From the NCBI GenBank assembly GCA_020310875.1, contig CM035406.1, positions 229,280,012 to 229,344,011 of the forward strand: a stretch of 64,000 nt of DNA, given 5' to 3'. Each line of letters starts with the position of its first letter. Position 1 is the first letter of the stretch. A program made the translations under genes and the position numbers. The notes beneath the pieces were generated by a model. That model saw nothing but the letters and a program-made list of their open reading frames with translations. It made no database searches and was not told where the DNA came from. This document shows positions 12,689 through 24,003 of the stretch, piece after piece. Source of the stretch: Ceratopteris richardii (taxonomy: Eukaryota > Streptophyta > Polypodiopsida > Polypodiales > Pteridaceae).

Positions 12689-13075
12689 ATGGCGGGCAGC
12701 AATGACTTGTTTGGCATGCTTCAAGCTGAAGATAAGCTTGATGGAACCAACTATCCGATGTGGTCTTACATGATGAAGCATGTTCTTGTTGCAAAGCAAC
12801 TTTGGAACATAGTGGCACATGTAGATCGAAGACCAGCAGGTGCTTCTACTTCACAGTCTACTGTCACAAATGGACCTTCTTCTTCGAGTACAATGGTTTC
12901 TCCTTCTTTACCTACACAGGAGCAGCTTAGATGGGATGGAAAAGATGCTCAAGCTCATGCTTTGATTGCGCTTTCAATGAAGCGTCATATAGTTCCACAC
13001 ATTCGGTCATGTTCTACATCGAAACATGGATGGGACACTCTTGCTTCTTTGTATGCCGTGCGTAATGAAGCACGT
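12689..13075 (+). pseudogene. Copia-C gag, first block
   Basis: A copia-type gag N-terminus: MAGSNDLFGMLQAEDKLDGT, then YPMWSYMMKHVLVAKQLW and WDGKDAQAHALIALSMK. Related gag is seen reversed in Copia-B2 (41,477-41,930: VFHMLAIEDKLDGTNYPLW). The block runs into the start of the Gypsy-G2 LTR at 13,076. Confidence 0.85.
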
Positions 13076-15220
13076 TGTCGTCGAGATTTTCTCTCCTCTC
13101 TCACTTGTGAAGGCCTACAAAAAACATATTTGGTGAAGGTAGCCAGAATTCCCCGAGAAGTCCAGGATGCATCAAGGATGTCAAAGGAAGGTCACATACA
13201 AAGTTTCAAAGAAATCAAGAAAGTCCATGGTAGCGGTCAAAGTTGGTCAAAGCTGGTCAAAGTTGGGAAATTAGGGCAAAAATTTCATTGTCACCAAATT
13301 AGATGAAAATACATATACTTGTAAAGATTGTCAAAGGCAGTCTATAGCCCAAATTTCAGCAGAAAATGGATTTGGTAACACATTGATATGCTATGTTCAT
13401 TTTATAAAAATGTATTTTTTCTAGTTTGACCCTACAAATTCTTGTATAGAAATTTATGTTAGCCATATGGTTTGGCATGTATAAAGACCATATGTGGCTA
13501 CATATTTGTATAAAGTTTCAAGGCTATCCGAGCTTCCTAGATACCTTAATGCCACCTTGCAAGCTTCCAAATGTAGTCAAACTTGTACAAGTTAGATTCA
13601 GATGGGAGTTTTTTCTGCATATTCCTGAAGGAGATCTTTGGAAACATAGTCCTACAATGTTTCATCTTCATCAAAGACTTTTTGGAGGGTCAAAGAGCAC
13701 AAAGTCCAGTTTTCAAGGTCACCGCAGTTTTCTAGAATAAGAAAATTGAAGGCTTGAATGTCTGCCACATGTCAAAATATGATTGAACCATGTTGTACGG
13801 TCAAGATGAGCTCATATTCAAGGGTGGAGATGCACTAAAGCATAAAGGAAGGAGGATCCACGAATTTTTTCCATAAAAGAAGACCTTTTTTACAATCGAA
13901 GATCAATAATGCAGCATTTCTCCAAAAATAGTGGCTTATCTTATCCGAATTGATGTCAGCACTGATCCGACGGTCCAGATCATCCCCAGATCCAATGGTG
14001 GAGAATGAGGGCGCCTAAATTTCACTCCTTTACACTAGATTTGATAGAAAGAACAATTCCAAGCCATTGATTTGATTAATCAAATGGTTGTAATCGAAAG
14101 TAGTGATCCTAGAGTTGAGAGTTGATTTCTCTAGATCCAAGGGCCCAAATTCATTCAAAAAAACTATATAAACCCCCCTCCAAACTCCTAGAGCATCATT
14201 GTTAGGCATCCATAGGGCTCATGCTAGCTTACGGTTTCCTTGAGACGATCACCCTCGGTTGAGCGAGTGAGGATCCAAGGTGAGCTAGTATGAGTATAGA
14301 ACCTAGTTTCAAATTTAAGTTAGAACTCCAATCTAGGATAGGCTCTTGAAACCAGCATCTCTATGTTGACTCACCCTCGGTGGAGCGTGTGAGTGAGTTA
14401 GAGCTGATTTTAATGAGTCTTAGACTTCTTTAGTTAGACGTTACGAGCCTAGACAGACATAGGGTCACTGGAGTGGAACTCACCTTCTTACGTGTGACAT
14501 TCGGTTGAACTGTCATGGTTTGAGGGTCGGAACCACCTTTGATCAGTAGACTGCTTAGCATGACGTACCACGACGATATTTTACATGTAACTTAATTCAA
14601 ATCCTTTTAATTCATGTCACTTGTCACTTGTCTCTTGTCTCCTCTCTCAGTCTCTTAAGTATTTTTACATGTCTTCTATTTCTTCTATGTGTGAGAAGGC
14701 TCCGCAGTATTGCGTTGAACCAGTGAGGATGTTTCTTTGAGCTTGTGAGTAAACTCTATCATCATAATTCACTTGCATGTATATAATCCATACATACCCA
14801 TACATATTGATTAGTTTCTGAAAGTGTATAAGAAGCTCCAATATTGGACCATTCTTCCTTTCGAAACTGGTTTATGTGTAAGGGTTCCATCTATTCTCGT
14901 CATGCATACATATCATCCAAAGAAGACTATGCATATGGATTGGAATTAGGAATTGTTTAAGAAGCTCCTTCAATGGACCATTCTTCCTTCCAAATTTCAT
15001 TCGTATGTATGGTTCTCTTTCATTCTTATCATTCATGTTCAAAAATCTAACTTGCACTCCTATATTCCTATTCCAATAATCATTTCAACATCTCTCTCTT
15101 CTCCATACTCAACATTAATTTCACTTTCATGTCCTTAAACCTTCCAACATTCATTAGCTTCATACACCCTGTGTGTGCCACGACCGGACCCGATCCACCC
15201 GGATTGCGATCACCTCCACA
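13076..15220 (+). repeat. 5' LTR of Gypsy-G2
   Basis: About 2,145 bases, starting TGTCGTCGAGATTTTC and ending GATCACCTCCACA, with a TATA box (ACTATATAAACCCCC) near 14,163-14,171. Compared with the G1 LTRs, its first 400 bases differ more than the rest, so G1 and G2 come from somewhat different source copies. Confidence 0.9.
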
Positions 15221-15349
15221 TTTGAACCTGACGTGAAACGCTTCGTGGCATTTGCTTCTGATCTTGTTGGGAGGTTGTGATCCATATCCTTTGTTTCATA
15301 TTTTTTATCCTCATCATATCATTATCATCAGTCTTGAGTGTTGCACTCG

Positions 15350-16126
15350 ATTTCTCACAGTATCGTGCACATCTTCGTCGTGAAGTAAACGCATTTGTGA
15401 GAGATCTAGAGCATCGTGCATCACTTGCTTATTCACATAAGATGGAGGAAGGATTCAAATCCCTTATTGTTGAGAAACAAGGCCAAAGAATAGTCTCTTC
15501 TATGTTGAGAGAGAAGGGAAAATTCAATGGCATCAACATAACAAGCTACTTAGATTTGTTTGAAGAGCAAGCTATGATTTTTGGTCTTCCCGAAGATCTT
15601 TTGATATCATTCTTTGAACGAATTGTTGATAGCTCTATCATAAACCGTGTCACTCAATATGATACTCTTCCTTGGAGTGATTTTAGAAAGGAGATGCTCA
15701 AAGAATTCTATCTTGAAGATTATAGCCAACATACTCGGGATGGATTCTTACGATGGGTTAATTCTCCAAAGCCTAGTAGCTCTATTACTCACTTACAAAA
15801 TGAGTATATTAGACGCTATGAACAACTTCCTGATGAGGATAAGATAACTTTGGAACCTGATCTTGTGATCAATTTTCTTAAGCTTCTTCATCCTGAAACT
15901 CGTAGGGAAGTTGAACGGCGATTAGAAGAACCAGATAAGCACTATAGTCTTACTGACAATTGGCAAAAAGTGCGTAAAGTAGTAGAGGCTGTAGCCCATA
16001 GACATCAAAGACAATCCATGCTTTATGAGCAAACTAGTCTTCCTCAAGCTAGCCTTCCACAAATTAAGGAGCAATTTAGAGAACAATCCCATGCTATGCT
16101 TTTTGACTCTACTTCTATTCCTCAAA
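15350..16126 (+). pseudogene. Gypsy-G2 gag remnant
   Basis: Near-identical to the G1 gag: HLRREVNAFVRDLEHRASLA, REKGKFNGINITSYLDLFEE, YDTLPWSDFRKEMLKEFY and LVINFLKLLHPETRREVE. The block stops at 16,128, where the Copia-D LTR starts (CCTCAAATG, then TGTTGG). The open frame reaches upstream into the leader near 15,277, but the matching G1 leader does not support that start. Confidence 0.83.
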
Positions 16127-16128
16127 TG

Positions 16129-17206
16129 TGTTGGTGCATTTTGCCCAAGCCTACATGCTTGATATGCTTGATATTATCCTCATTTGTAAGTCACATGAGT
16201 AGTCATGTGAACACCTCTTGTAAAAGAGTACATTTTATCTCTTGTAAATGGAAAAAGAAAAAAGTAAAAGGATGGCTTACCTCATCCATGATGTAAAAGC
16301 AAATTCGTGGCTCCAACTACCAAAATCACGAATTTTTGAGCTGAGGGAATCTCTCCTAACTTTGGGGATCACTTTTAGGTGGAGCCATTCGAATTCGAAT
16401 TCAAAACTCCCTCCAAGAATAGCTATAAAAGGAGCAAGAAGGAAGAGGCGATTAGCAAGCCTTGTACGTGACCACTTCATGTCATTTTGTAGAGATTGAA
16501 GAGCTTACTCCATAGCTCTATCATTCTACTCCCATTGTGCAAAGATTCATTGCCAATGTGGTTGTAATCATATGTGAATCTATACATTTATTATCATCTA
16601 CCTCTCTGTTTTGTTCTCTGCTATACTCACTCAGAGCAGTAACTTCAGAAGGTCATATCTCGAGTTTTACTGAACCTTTTTCAGTGTTTTAAAGTGCGTT
16701 GGATAGCTCTCACTGTCTAGCTTCTACCTATAAATGTTCAAGGTCATTGGATTTATACTTTTGGAGATATCTGCATTTTACTGCTTACTGGTCTATCTCT
16801 GCAGAGCCCCGAGAATTGTGGGAATGTTCCAGAACTTGATGAAACTTGTTCTCAGTGCTCAGTCCATCATTTGAAGTGTTTTAACTTGGAATAGGAAGCT
16901 TGCTAAGTCTATTTGCTATGCCCAAAAGGAATTTTTCTAATTCCTTCCAGGTTGAGAGCACTGTTCATTTTTTCCAGCAGGTGTATGTCCAAAAATAGCA
17001 AGTTTTGGGAGCTAGTCATTTCGCAACTAGCCTGTCTTGACTTAAACTTTTGGGATACATGTTCCAAAGTACTTGGCTGATATTTTGGTGGATTTAGGAA
17101 GCTCAAAGGGTCTACTAATCAACTCTGAAGTCTTAGTTGGCTGGTGTGAAGCTGGTTGTAGCGGCACCTACTCATCTTTGGATTGCATCCACCATCTCTC
17201 TTCACA
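16129..17206 (+). repeat. 5' LTR of Copia-D
   Basis: It starts TGTTGGTGCATTTTGCCC and ends CTCTCTTCACA, with a TATA box (GCTATAAAAGGAGC) at about 16,424-16,430. The right end is fixed by the primer site and the left by the end of Gypsy-G2 gag. Confidence 0.82.
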
Positions 17207-17207
17207 G

Positions 17208-17219
17208 TGGTATCAGAGC
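17208..17219 (+). promoter_or_regulatory. tRNA-iMet primer binding site of Copia-D
   Basis: TGGTATCAGAGC, one base after the LTR end and 14 bases before the gag start codon at 17,233. Confidence 0.9.
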
Positions 17220-17232
17220 ATAGTCAAGCAAC

Positions 17233-18485
17233 ATGGGAGATGGATTTCCATCAACAATTGACAAATTGGATCGAAACAACTATCCGGCATGGTCTCTAAG
17301 GATGGAGGCTTACCTTCAAGGGAGGAATCTATATGGATTCATATCCAGAGATGAAGCAATGCCAACCATGAGGAACAAAGGGCAACCATCACATGAAGAA
17401 GTGGAAGGACTTTCGAATTGGTGTTCGAAGGATGCACTTGCAAGGTCCTATATTCTAAACTCAATCTCTGATTTTCTTTTACCTCATGTCAAGGGATGCA
17501 AGACATCAAGAGAAACCTGGAATGCACTTGCTTCTTTCTTCTCTTCCAACACTCGAGCAAGGAAGAACCAATTGTGGATGGAGTTCACAACAATGAAGAA
17601 AAGCCCGAAGCAAAATGTGACTGATTATGTCACAAAGATGAAGGAGATTTCCGACCAACTTGGAAGCATTGGAGAGGTAATTGAAGAGGAGCAAATCATA
17701 AGACAAATCATGAATGGAATCAAAGCAGACGACAAGTGGGAGTCATTCACAACAGCCATGGATTTATACATGGATATGCATGTACCCGACCTCAACACAC
17801 TCATGGGCCAACTCTTCACTCATGAAGCAAAGATTAGCAAAGGTGGTGAGTCCTCAAGAGGTAATCAAACTTCTGCCTTATATTCTGATAAAGCTAAGGT
17901 CAAGGACAAGTCAAAGAATAGAAAGAATGAAGATGAAGGAAGCTCTTTCCAAGCAAACTTTGCAGGTAGAGGACGAGCTAGAGGAAGAGGCAGAAGTGGA
18001 AAGCAAGGCAGGGGGAGATTCCAATCATCTCAACCTTGCAACATATGTGGCTTATCTAACCATACTACTGAAGAATGTTTCAGGAACCCGAGGAACTCAA
18101 GAGGAAGAGGATTCAATAGAGGTGGCTATGGATCAAATAGAGGCAGGTACAATGGAGGCTACAACAACAACTACTACAACAACAATTACAACAACAACAA
18201 CAACTATCAAAGTGGCCATAGAGGAAGAAGAGATTACAATAACTATGCAGAGGACCAAAGTCAAGAAGATTCATTATTGATTATGAATCTATCAACGAAG
18301 AAGGGTAAGGATGATGATCACATATTTTACATTGATTCGGGATGCTCGAACCATGTAGCAGGAAATGTGGCTTTACTTTCTGATTTGGAAGATCCTCATA
18401 ACAAGCATGAAGTGCAGACAGGAGATGACACAAAGCACTCAGTGGAGAAGATAGGTAATGTGAAGACATCAGATGGGAATATGAA
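17233..18485 (+). pseudogene. Copia-D gag and protease start
   Basis: The ATG at 17,233 opens MGDGFPSTIDKLDRNNYPAW, a typical copia gag start. A UBN2-like gag domain runs to about 17,830, then a Lys/Ser-rich and Gly/Arg-rich stretch (RGRARGRGRSGKQGRGR). A CCHC knuckle CNICGLSNHTTEEC sits near 18,040-18,080, followed by an Asn/Tyr/Gly-rich run (NNNYYNNNYNNNNNY) near 18,160-18,210. The protease motif FYIDSGCSNHVAGN is near 18,326. Open throughout as one frame; only part of an element. Confidence 0.87.
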
Positions 18486-18487
18486 CC

Positions 18488-18974
18488 TCTTTGAGCTTGT
18501 GAGTAAACTCTATCATCATAATTCACTTGCATGTATATAATCCATACATACCCATACATATTGATTAGTTTCTGAAAGTGTATAAGAAGCTCCAATATTG
18601 GACCATTCTTCCTTTCGAAACTAGTTTATTTGTAAGGGTTCCATCTATTCTCGTCATGCATACATATCATCCAAAGAAGACTATGCATATGGATTGGAAT
18701 TAGGAAGTGTTTAAGAAGCTCCTTCAATGGACCATTCTTCCTTCCAAATTTCATTCGTATGTATGGTTCTCTTTCATTCTTATCATTCATGTTCATAAAT
18801 CTAACTTGCACTCCTATATTCCTATTCCCATAATCATTTCAACATCTCTCTCTTCTCCATACTCAACATTAATTTCACTTTCATGTCCTTAAACCTTCCA
18901 ACATTCATTAGCTTCATACACCCTGTGTGTGCCACGACCGGACCCGATCCACCCGGATTGCGATCACCTCCACA
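18488..18974 (+). repeat. 3' LTR end of Gypsy-G2
   Basis: It matches the last 487 or so bases of the Gypsy-G LTR, from CTTTGAGCTTGTGAG to CACCTCCACA. It directly follows Copia-D protease sequence on the left and Copia-C gag resumes on the right. Confidence 0.88.
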
Positions 18975-21430
18975 ACATGTTGCATACTTGAGGAAGCAAC
19001 TTGAGGATGTATGTATGGCTGAAAATGAGTCGGTGGATGTGTATGTGACATGCATCAAGGACTTGAAAGAGCAATTGGCAAACATAGATCAGATCATTCC
19101 GGATGCATCACTCATTTCTACATTGTTGAAAGGATTACCGAAATGTTTTCAAAGCTTTGCTACTACACTCCGTTTGGTTGCAAAAGGAAATCCTAATATG
19201 TATGCATTTGATGAGGTTGTGTCTCTTCTTTTGCAAGAAGAGCAATCTAGAGTGAATAGGAGTGGTTTGATTGAGGGAACGCAAGCACTTGCTATCTCAC
19301 AAAAGGGGAAAAGCAAGTATGGTTCAGCTTTGGGTTCATCAAAACCAAAGCCTCAAGCTTCCTCTTCCACTCATTCCTCTAATGATGGTGATTTGCAAAA
19401 GAAGAAGAGATGCAAATATTGCCGAAAGGCTGGTCATACTATTGATGAGTGTAGAAAGCTTGCTAAACGCAACGAAAAGAAGAAGGAATCGGGCATGTCT
19501 ATTGCTAAAAATTCAGCAAATGCAAAGAATGATGAAGCTAACATGGCTCAAGATTTTTGGGCATGTGTTGTTACATGTCATTATGATGCTTCTTTACATT
19601 CTAAATGTATGGTTGTGAGTGAGGGTGATTCGGATTGGTTCTTTGATAGTGGTGCTTCAAAGCACATAACATCATGCAAAAGATTTTTTGCCTCTTTGAA
19701 AGATGCACCTAAAGGAGGACATGTGGTGTGTGCAAACAATGCCTCTTATCCTATCATTGGAGTAGGAGAAATTGAGCTTACGGTTGCAAATGGAGGTGTG
19801 ATTCTCTTGAAAAATGCATTGTATGTGCCCGGTATCAAGAAGAACTTAATTTCAGTTCCGTTGATTGCCAAAGCTAGACTTCATGTACACTTTGTTGATG
19901 ATAAGTGTATGGTTCATGATTTCAGCAATGGCGATGTTATCGTGATGTCCGGTACATTATGTAATGGTTTGTATCGCATGGATACATACAAGAGGGCTGC
20001 CTCAAATGTCTTGGTTGCTCATACTTCTTCCATGGCTGAAATGGAGCTTTCGCATGCTCGTTTTGGTCATTTAAACTTCAATAGTTTGCTCTACTTGCAA
20101 AAGAAGGACATGGTTATTGGGTTGCCTACACTTGAGTCCATTGAAAAGCATGCATGTGAAGGTTGCATTCTTGGAAAAATGCATCCTGCTTCTTTTCCAA
20201 AAGATAGTCATACACACACTACAAGAAAATTGCAACTTGTTCATAGTGATGTATGTGGTCCGGTCAAGACTCCATCTTTTGGGAAGCATGTATATTTTGT
20301 TACCTTCATTGATGATGCTACTCGCCATACATGGGTGTATCCTATGAAAGCAAAGAATGAGGTATTTTCTTGCTTCAAAGCATTTTTAGCTATGGCTGAA
20401 AATTTTTCTTCCCAAATGCTTTTGACTCTACGCACGGATCGTGGTGGTGAGTACATGTCACATGAGTTTAATGCTTTTCTTCGTGAAAGAGGTATTTCAC
20501 ACCAATGTATGGTGCCATATACACCTCAACAAAATGGAGTTGCCGAGCGTAAAAATAGAACTCTACTTGAAATGGCACGATGTATGGTTACAGGAAAGCA
20601 TCTTCCTCATAAGTTTTGGATGGAAGCGGTCATGTGTGCAAATTATGTGTTGAATCGCTGCCCTACAAAAGCATTGAGAGTCATCACTCCTTATGAGGCT
20701 TGGAATGGTCATAAGCCTATGGTTAGTCATATGCGTGTGTTTGGTTGTTTGGCATATGCTCTTGTGCCATCACAACAACGTCACAAACTTGATGACAAGG
20801 CAAAGAAATGTATATTTGTTGGTTATAGTGTTGAAAGTAAGGGATATCGGTTGTACCATCCATTGAAGAACACAATTATTGGGAGCCGAGATGTGGTATT
20901 TGCTGAAAATTCAGTTTTCCTTCTACTTGAATGCAAAAAACTGCCAACAATTAGCTCACAAGATGTGTTCGATACACTCATGCCTTTGTTCCAAAATGGT
21001 GCGCTTGACTATGGCCATGTAGAGCAGCCAACTGAGGTTCAAAGGGCTGAAAAATTCCAGCCAAATAGGGCTGAAAATGCAGAGAATTTCCAGTCAAACA
21101 TGGCTGAAAAAATTCAGCCAAAAATTATCAAAACTGTTGGAAATTTCCAGCCACATATGGCTGAACATTTGTGTCAAAATATGGCTGAAACTGAGCATGA
21201 AATTCAGCCCACGCATGATGTACATATTGAAAATGTTTTACATAATGAACGCATGTCTATCAAGAGTGCACAATCTATGCTAAAGTGGCTGAAACAAACT
21301 TTGCAGGACAACAAATTGAGTGCACCTTTACTTGGTAGAACAAGGTCAAGCTCTCACCATGCATCAAGTAATTTTGTGGATTATTCTCTTATTGCTACAG
21401 CATGTAATGAAGAGCCACTTTCTTTTGAGC
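18975..21430 (+). pseudogene. Copia-C gag end, protease, integrase
   Basis: This is the best preserved coding stretch in the window, open across about 2.4 kb. In order: gag C-terminal part (HVAYLRKQLEDVCMAENES), zinc knuckle CKYCRKAGHTIDEC near 19,410, protease motif FDSGASKHITS near 19,642, and GAG-pre-integrase (LSHARFGHLN ... CEGCILGKMH). The integrase core follows (LVHSDVCGPVKTPSFGKH, LTLRTDRGGEYMS, YTPQQNGVAERKNR), and then a linker with Glu-rich and Gln-rich repeats of NFQ/NMAE type at about 21,020-21,220. It ends in the lead-in to reverse transcriptase (EEPLSFE). It is one part of a dead element. Confidence 0.87.
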
Positions 21431-21439
21431 TTATAACTT

Positions 21440-22664
21440 TTTCCTATGTAATGTTTATCTTTGGAGACATGCTAAGGGTAAGGTTAAGAATCCACAACGA
21501 GTCCTAGGAAAACGAGGTCTTCAATTGCAAATAATGAAGGAAATGCATGAGACATTATGGGCAGGTCATAAAGGATTTTTTGGAACATATGAAAAAATTA
21601 GAAGTACCTATTATTGGCCTAGGATGTACATTGACATTAGTAGCTATGTTTCTACGTGTTCTACTTGTCAACTTCATTCATCAGTCAAACATAGAGATCC
21701 GTTGCATCCTACTTATCCACCTTGTATTCACTACAAGTGGGTAGTAGATCTTGTAACTATGCCTAAAGGTATTGACAAAATGTGTTACATTATACTTGCA
21801 AGAGAAGACTTAACTAATCATGTAGAGGGACGTGCACTACAATCTAAGACCACTTACAATGTTTGCAAATTCTTGCTTGAAGATGTCATAAGTCGCTTTG
21901 GGTACATAGAGAAAGTAGTTGCCGATCGTGGAGAGTTAAATGCGAGAGAAGCTAAAACGTTCTTTGAACATCATAGTATTCGTTTGTCTCTCACTACTGT
22001 ATATAATCCAGAGGCCAATGGTAAATTAGAGAGAGGGCATCCACCTATTGTGAAAGCCATATCCAAAGCATGTAACAGTGACATCAAACAATGGCCTAGA
22101 TTCTTACCTTTTGCACTTTGGGCAGATAGAATGACGTGCACATGCACTACTAGGTATATGCCTACTGAACTCATGTACAGTCAAAAACCATTGTTTCCAA
22201 TTTAGTCTCATATTTCTGCATGGTCAAATTTGCCTTGGTCTGAAAACATGTCTACTGATGATTTTTTGAGTTTGCGCATTAAACAGTTAGAACAAGGTAA
22301 ATTAAGACTTGATGATGCCGTTGAAAAATTAAGAGAATCTAGAACGAAGAACAAGCATTATTTTGATAAAACACATCGATTGCGTCCTAAGCCAATTGAA
22401 GTAGGAGATTGGGTGCTCATTTATGATAGTACATTTGAATCTCAATATGATGCACGCAAAAAGCTCACTCAACGGTGGTTTGGGCCATACATTGTATCAA
22501 AAGTCAACAACAATGGTATGTATGCTCTTTGTGAATTAAATGGTGTTGCACTAAAAACCTTGATTGCAGGTAAAAGGATAAAGCTATTCAAGAAACGTGA
22601 TAATGACGAGTACATTTTGGATGAGGACATTGAAGAAGATGACAACAATGAGGCCGATTCATAA
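21440..22664 (+). pseudogene. Gypsy-G1 integrase remnant
   Basis: A zinc-binding HHCC region (MHETLWAGHKGFFG ... CSTCQLH) lies at about 21,545-21,675. The catalytic core follows (KWVVDLVTMPKG, then VVADRGELNAREAKTFFEHH and YNPEANGKLERGHPP). After a charged linker comes a GPF/Y-type module (LTQRWFGPYIVSKVNNNGMY) near 22,465-22,520. I see no chromodomain after it. The module shows Ty3/gypsy rather than copia. The wording of the core resembles, from memory, gypsy elements of fungi and non-flowering plants; that link is untested. Confidence 0.82.
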
Positions 22665-22681
22665 ACAGGAGTATCCATGTT

Positions 22682-22733
22682 ATAAAAATAAAAAAAATAA
22701 AAAAAATAAAAAAATAAAAAATAATAAAAAAAA
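22682..22733 (+). repeat. A-rich low-complexity run
   Basis: A run of A(3-8)T units, such as ATAAAAAAAATAAAAAA, immediately after the integrase stop of Gypsy-G1. Confidence 0.85.
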
Positions 22734-23580
22734 CGTATAAAAATATCATTAATTTTTCAAGTTCATGTTGCTTTGTTTTTTTTTCAAGTTCATTCTACTT
22801 TTTTTCCATTCTTGTTTCATGCATGTTTGTTTTCAGTCTTTGCATTGCATTGCATATCCACATCACTTGAGTCAAAAAAAGGGCAAATGATGATTTCTCT
22901 ACTTGTGTAAAATTGTATCTTAAGTAGTAACTTATCTACGAAATTGATTATAATCTAGGATTGTGGAAAGATAGGGCATGTAGATTCGGAGGTTTATTTT
23001 GGTGGCATGACTTTCCTATATAAACATGCATATGTATCCTATATCAAAAGCATAATTGTTGAAATCCTAGCTCTTGCTACTGCATGTTTCTACATCCTTA
23101 GTCCATCTCACAGCACTTGTATCAGAGTTTAAACGACTGTTCTCCGTCATAAAAAATGGTTGTACCTTGTATCGGGGTTTAATTTTTCCCCGTCATCAAA
23201 AAAAAAATGCTACATGTTAATAAGAAGTTTACACTTTCTTCCACCCCAAAAAAGTGATCGTAACCATAAAGTTGCCGAATCATTATCATCATCAAAAAAA
23301 AAAAAGAGCAAGCCAAAGGAGGATAAAGAGGCATAGTAGAATAAATCACGGGCTATATAGGCAGATTTATGCATTAGTGGAGTTTAGTTAGATTTCCTTG
23401 CATGTTATTAGAGAAAGAGCATATTCATATTTATGTAGGAAAGGAGTTGATCTAAAATAAGCTAAAGATGAAAGATGTCTCTTGAAAATCTTAAATCTTT
23501 GTTTATAATCGTAGTTAAGGTAGATTGCTTTATGAAAAAGGTACAAATTTTTCTTCAAGACGAGAGGAGTCAATACATCC

Positions 23581-23852
23581 ACTTCCACTTCATATTGATG
23601 CTTGTCTGTTTTCTTTCTTGTTGTCAATGTTGCTTGTTCATTTGCATATATGTTGCCTATTTGTTCATGCATATTCATGTTGCATGTTTCAATTCTTCCT
23701 TTCATGCAAATTTTGCACTTCCACTTCATATTGATGCTTGTCTGTTTTCTTTCTTGTTGTCAATGTTGCTTGTTCATTTGCATATATGTTGCCTATTTGT
23801 TCATGCATATTCATGTTGCATGTTTCAATTCTTTCTTTCATGCAAATTTTGC
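23581..23852 (+). repeat. 136-bp tandem duplication
   Basis: Two adjacent copies (23,581-23,716 and 23,717-23,852), each starting ACTTCCACTTCATATTG and ending CATGCAAATTTTGC. I see only one base difference (CTTCCTTT against CTTTCTTT). The near identity suggests the duplication is younger than the element's insertion. Overlapping open frames here are by-products of the repeat. Confidence 0.92.
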
Positions 23853-24003
23853 TTCATGTCAGGTTGGCTACTCATTCATGCATATGATCAATTTTTCCTT
23901 CCATGTATGTTGCCTATAAAATAATTTGATGTCTGGAACATTTTGTTTTTCACAGATGCTAGAGTGGTGCTTCCGGAGGAATCGCAGGTTTAGTGGGGGC
24001 GAA

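Larger units (their letters stand above)
16129..18487 (+). mobile_element. Copia-D, Ty1/copia inside Gypsy-G2
   Basis: This copia fossil has a 1,078-base 5' LTR, an initiator-Met-type primer site, gag with zinc knuckle and the start of protease. Its sequence ends near 18,487 where Gypsy-G2 LTR resumes. It is the innermost of the nested elements and therefore probably the last to arrive. The gag resembles Copia-E (MEAYLQGRNLYG is shared) but the LTRs are different, so I keep them as separate families. Confidence 0.85.
13076..18974 (+). mobile_element. Gypsy-G2, second Gypsy-G copy, inside Copia-C
   Basis: Same family as G1. A full 5' LTR (13,076-15,220) is followed by a gag region and by the last part of a 3' LTR (about 18,488-18,974), with Copia-D lying between. 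Flanking bases are ACGT on the left and ACAT on the right, a likely 4-bp target duplication; the change fits decay of a methylated CpG. It is a fossil whose recognisable parts are LTRs and gag. Confidence 0.87.
12151..21440 (+). mobile_element. Copia-C, Ty1/copia inside Gypsy-G1, split by Gypsy-G2
   Basis: This copia fossil has a 260-base 5' LTR (12,151-12,410), an initiator-Met-type primer site, and gag from about 12,690. Gypsy-G2 (13,076-18,974) interrupts gag: LYAVRNEAR stops at the left edge and VAYLRKQLEDVCMAENES continues on the right. The second block holds the rest of gag, zinc knuckle, protease, integrase and the linker to reverse transcriptase, ending near 21,440 where Gypsy-G1 integrase sequence resumes. 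No 3' LTR is seen. It is broken, but the gag-to-integrase block is unusually well preserved. Confidence 0.87.
22665..24003 (+). other. 3' untranslated region of Gypsy-G1
   Basis: This 1.3-kb stretch between the integrase stop and the 3' LTR has no supported coding sequence. It holds an A-rich run (22,682-22,733), a 136-bp tandem duplication (23,581-23,852) and a polypurine tract AGTGGGGGCGAA (23,992-24,003) just before the LTR. Confidence 0.65.

Noticed and set aside
15277-15360. Hydrophobic leader (MIHILCFIFFILIISLSSVL) before Gypsy-G2 gag that mimics a signal peptide
   Set aside because: It comes from the untranslated leader. The matching stretch in G1 is not a comparable hydrophobic leader, and gag proteins of this kind are cytoplasmic.
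23475-23924. Cys/Phe-rich 149-codon frame that looks like a membrane protein
   Set aside because: It is generated by the 136-bp tandem duplication in the gypsy 3' UTR. No start context or family.
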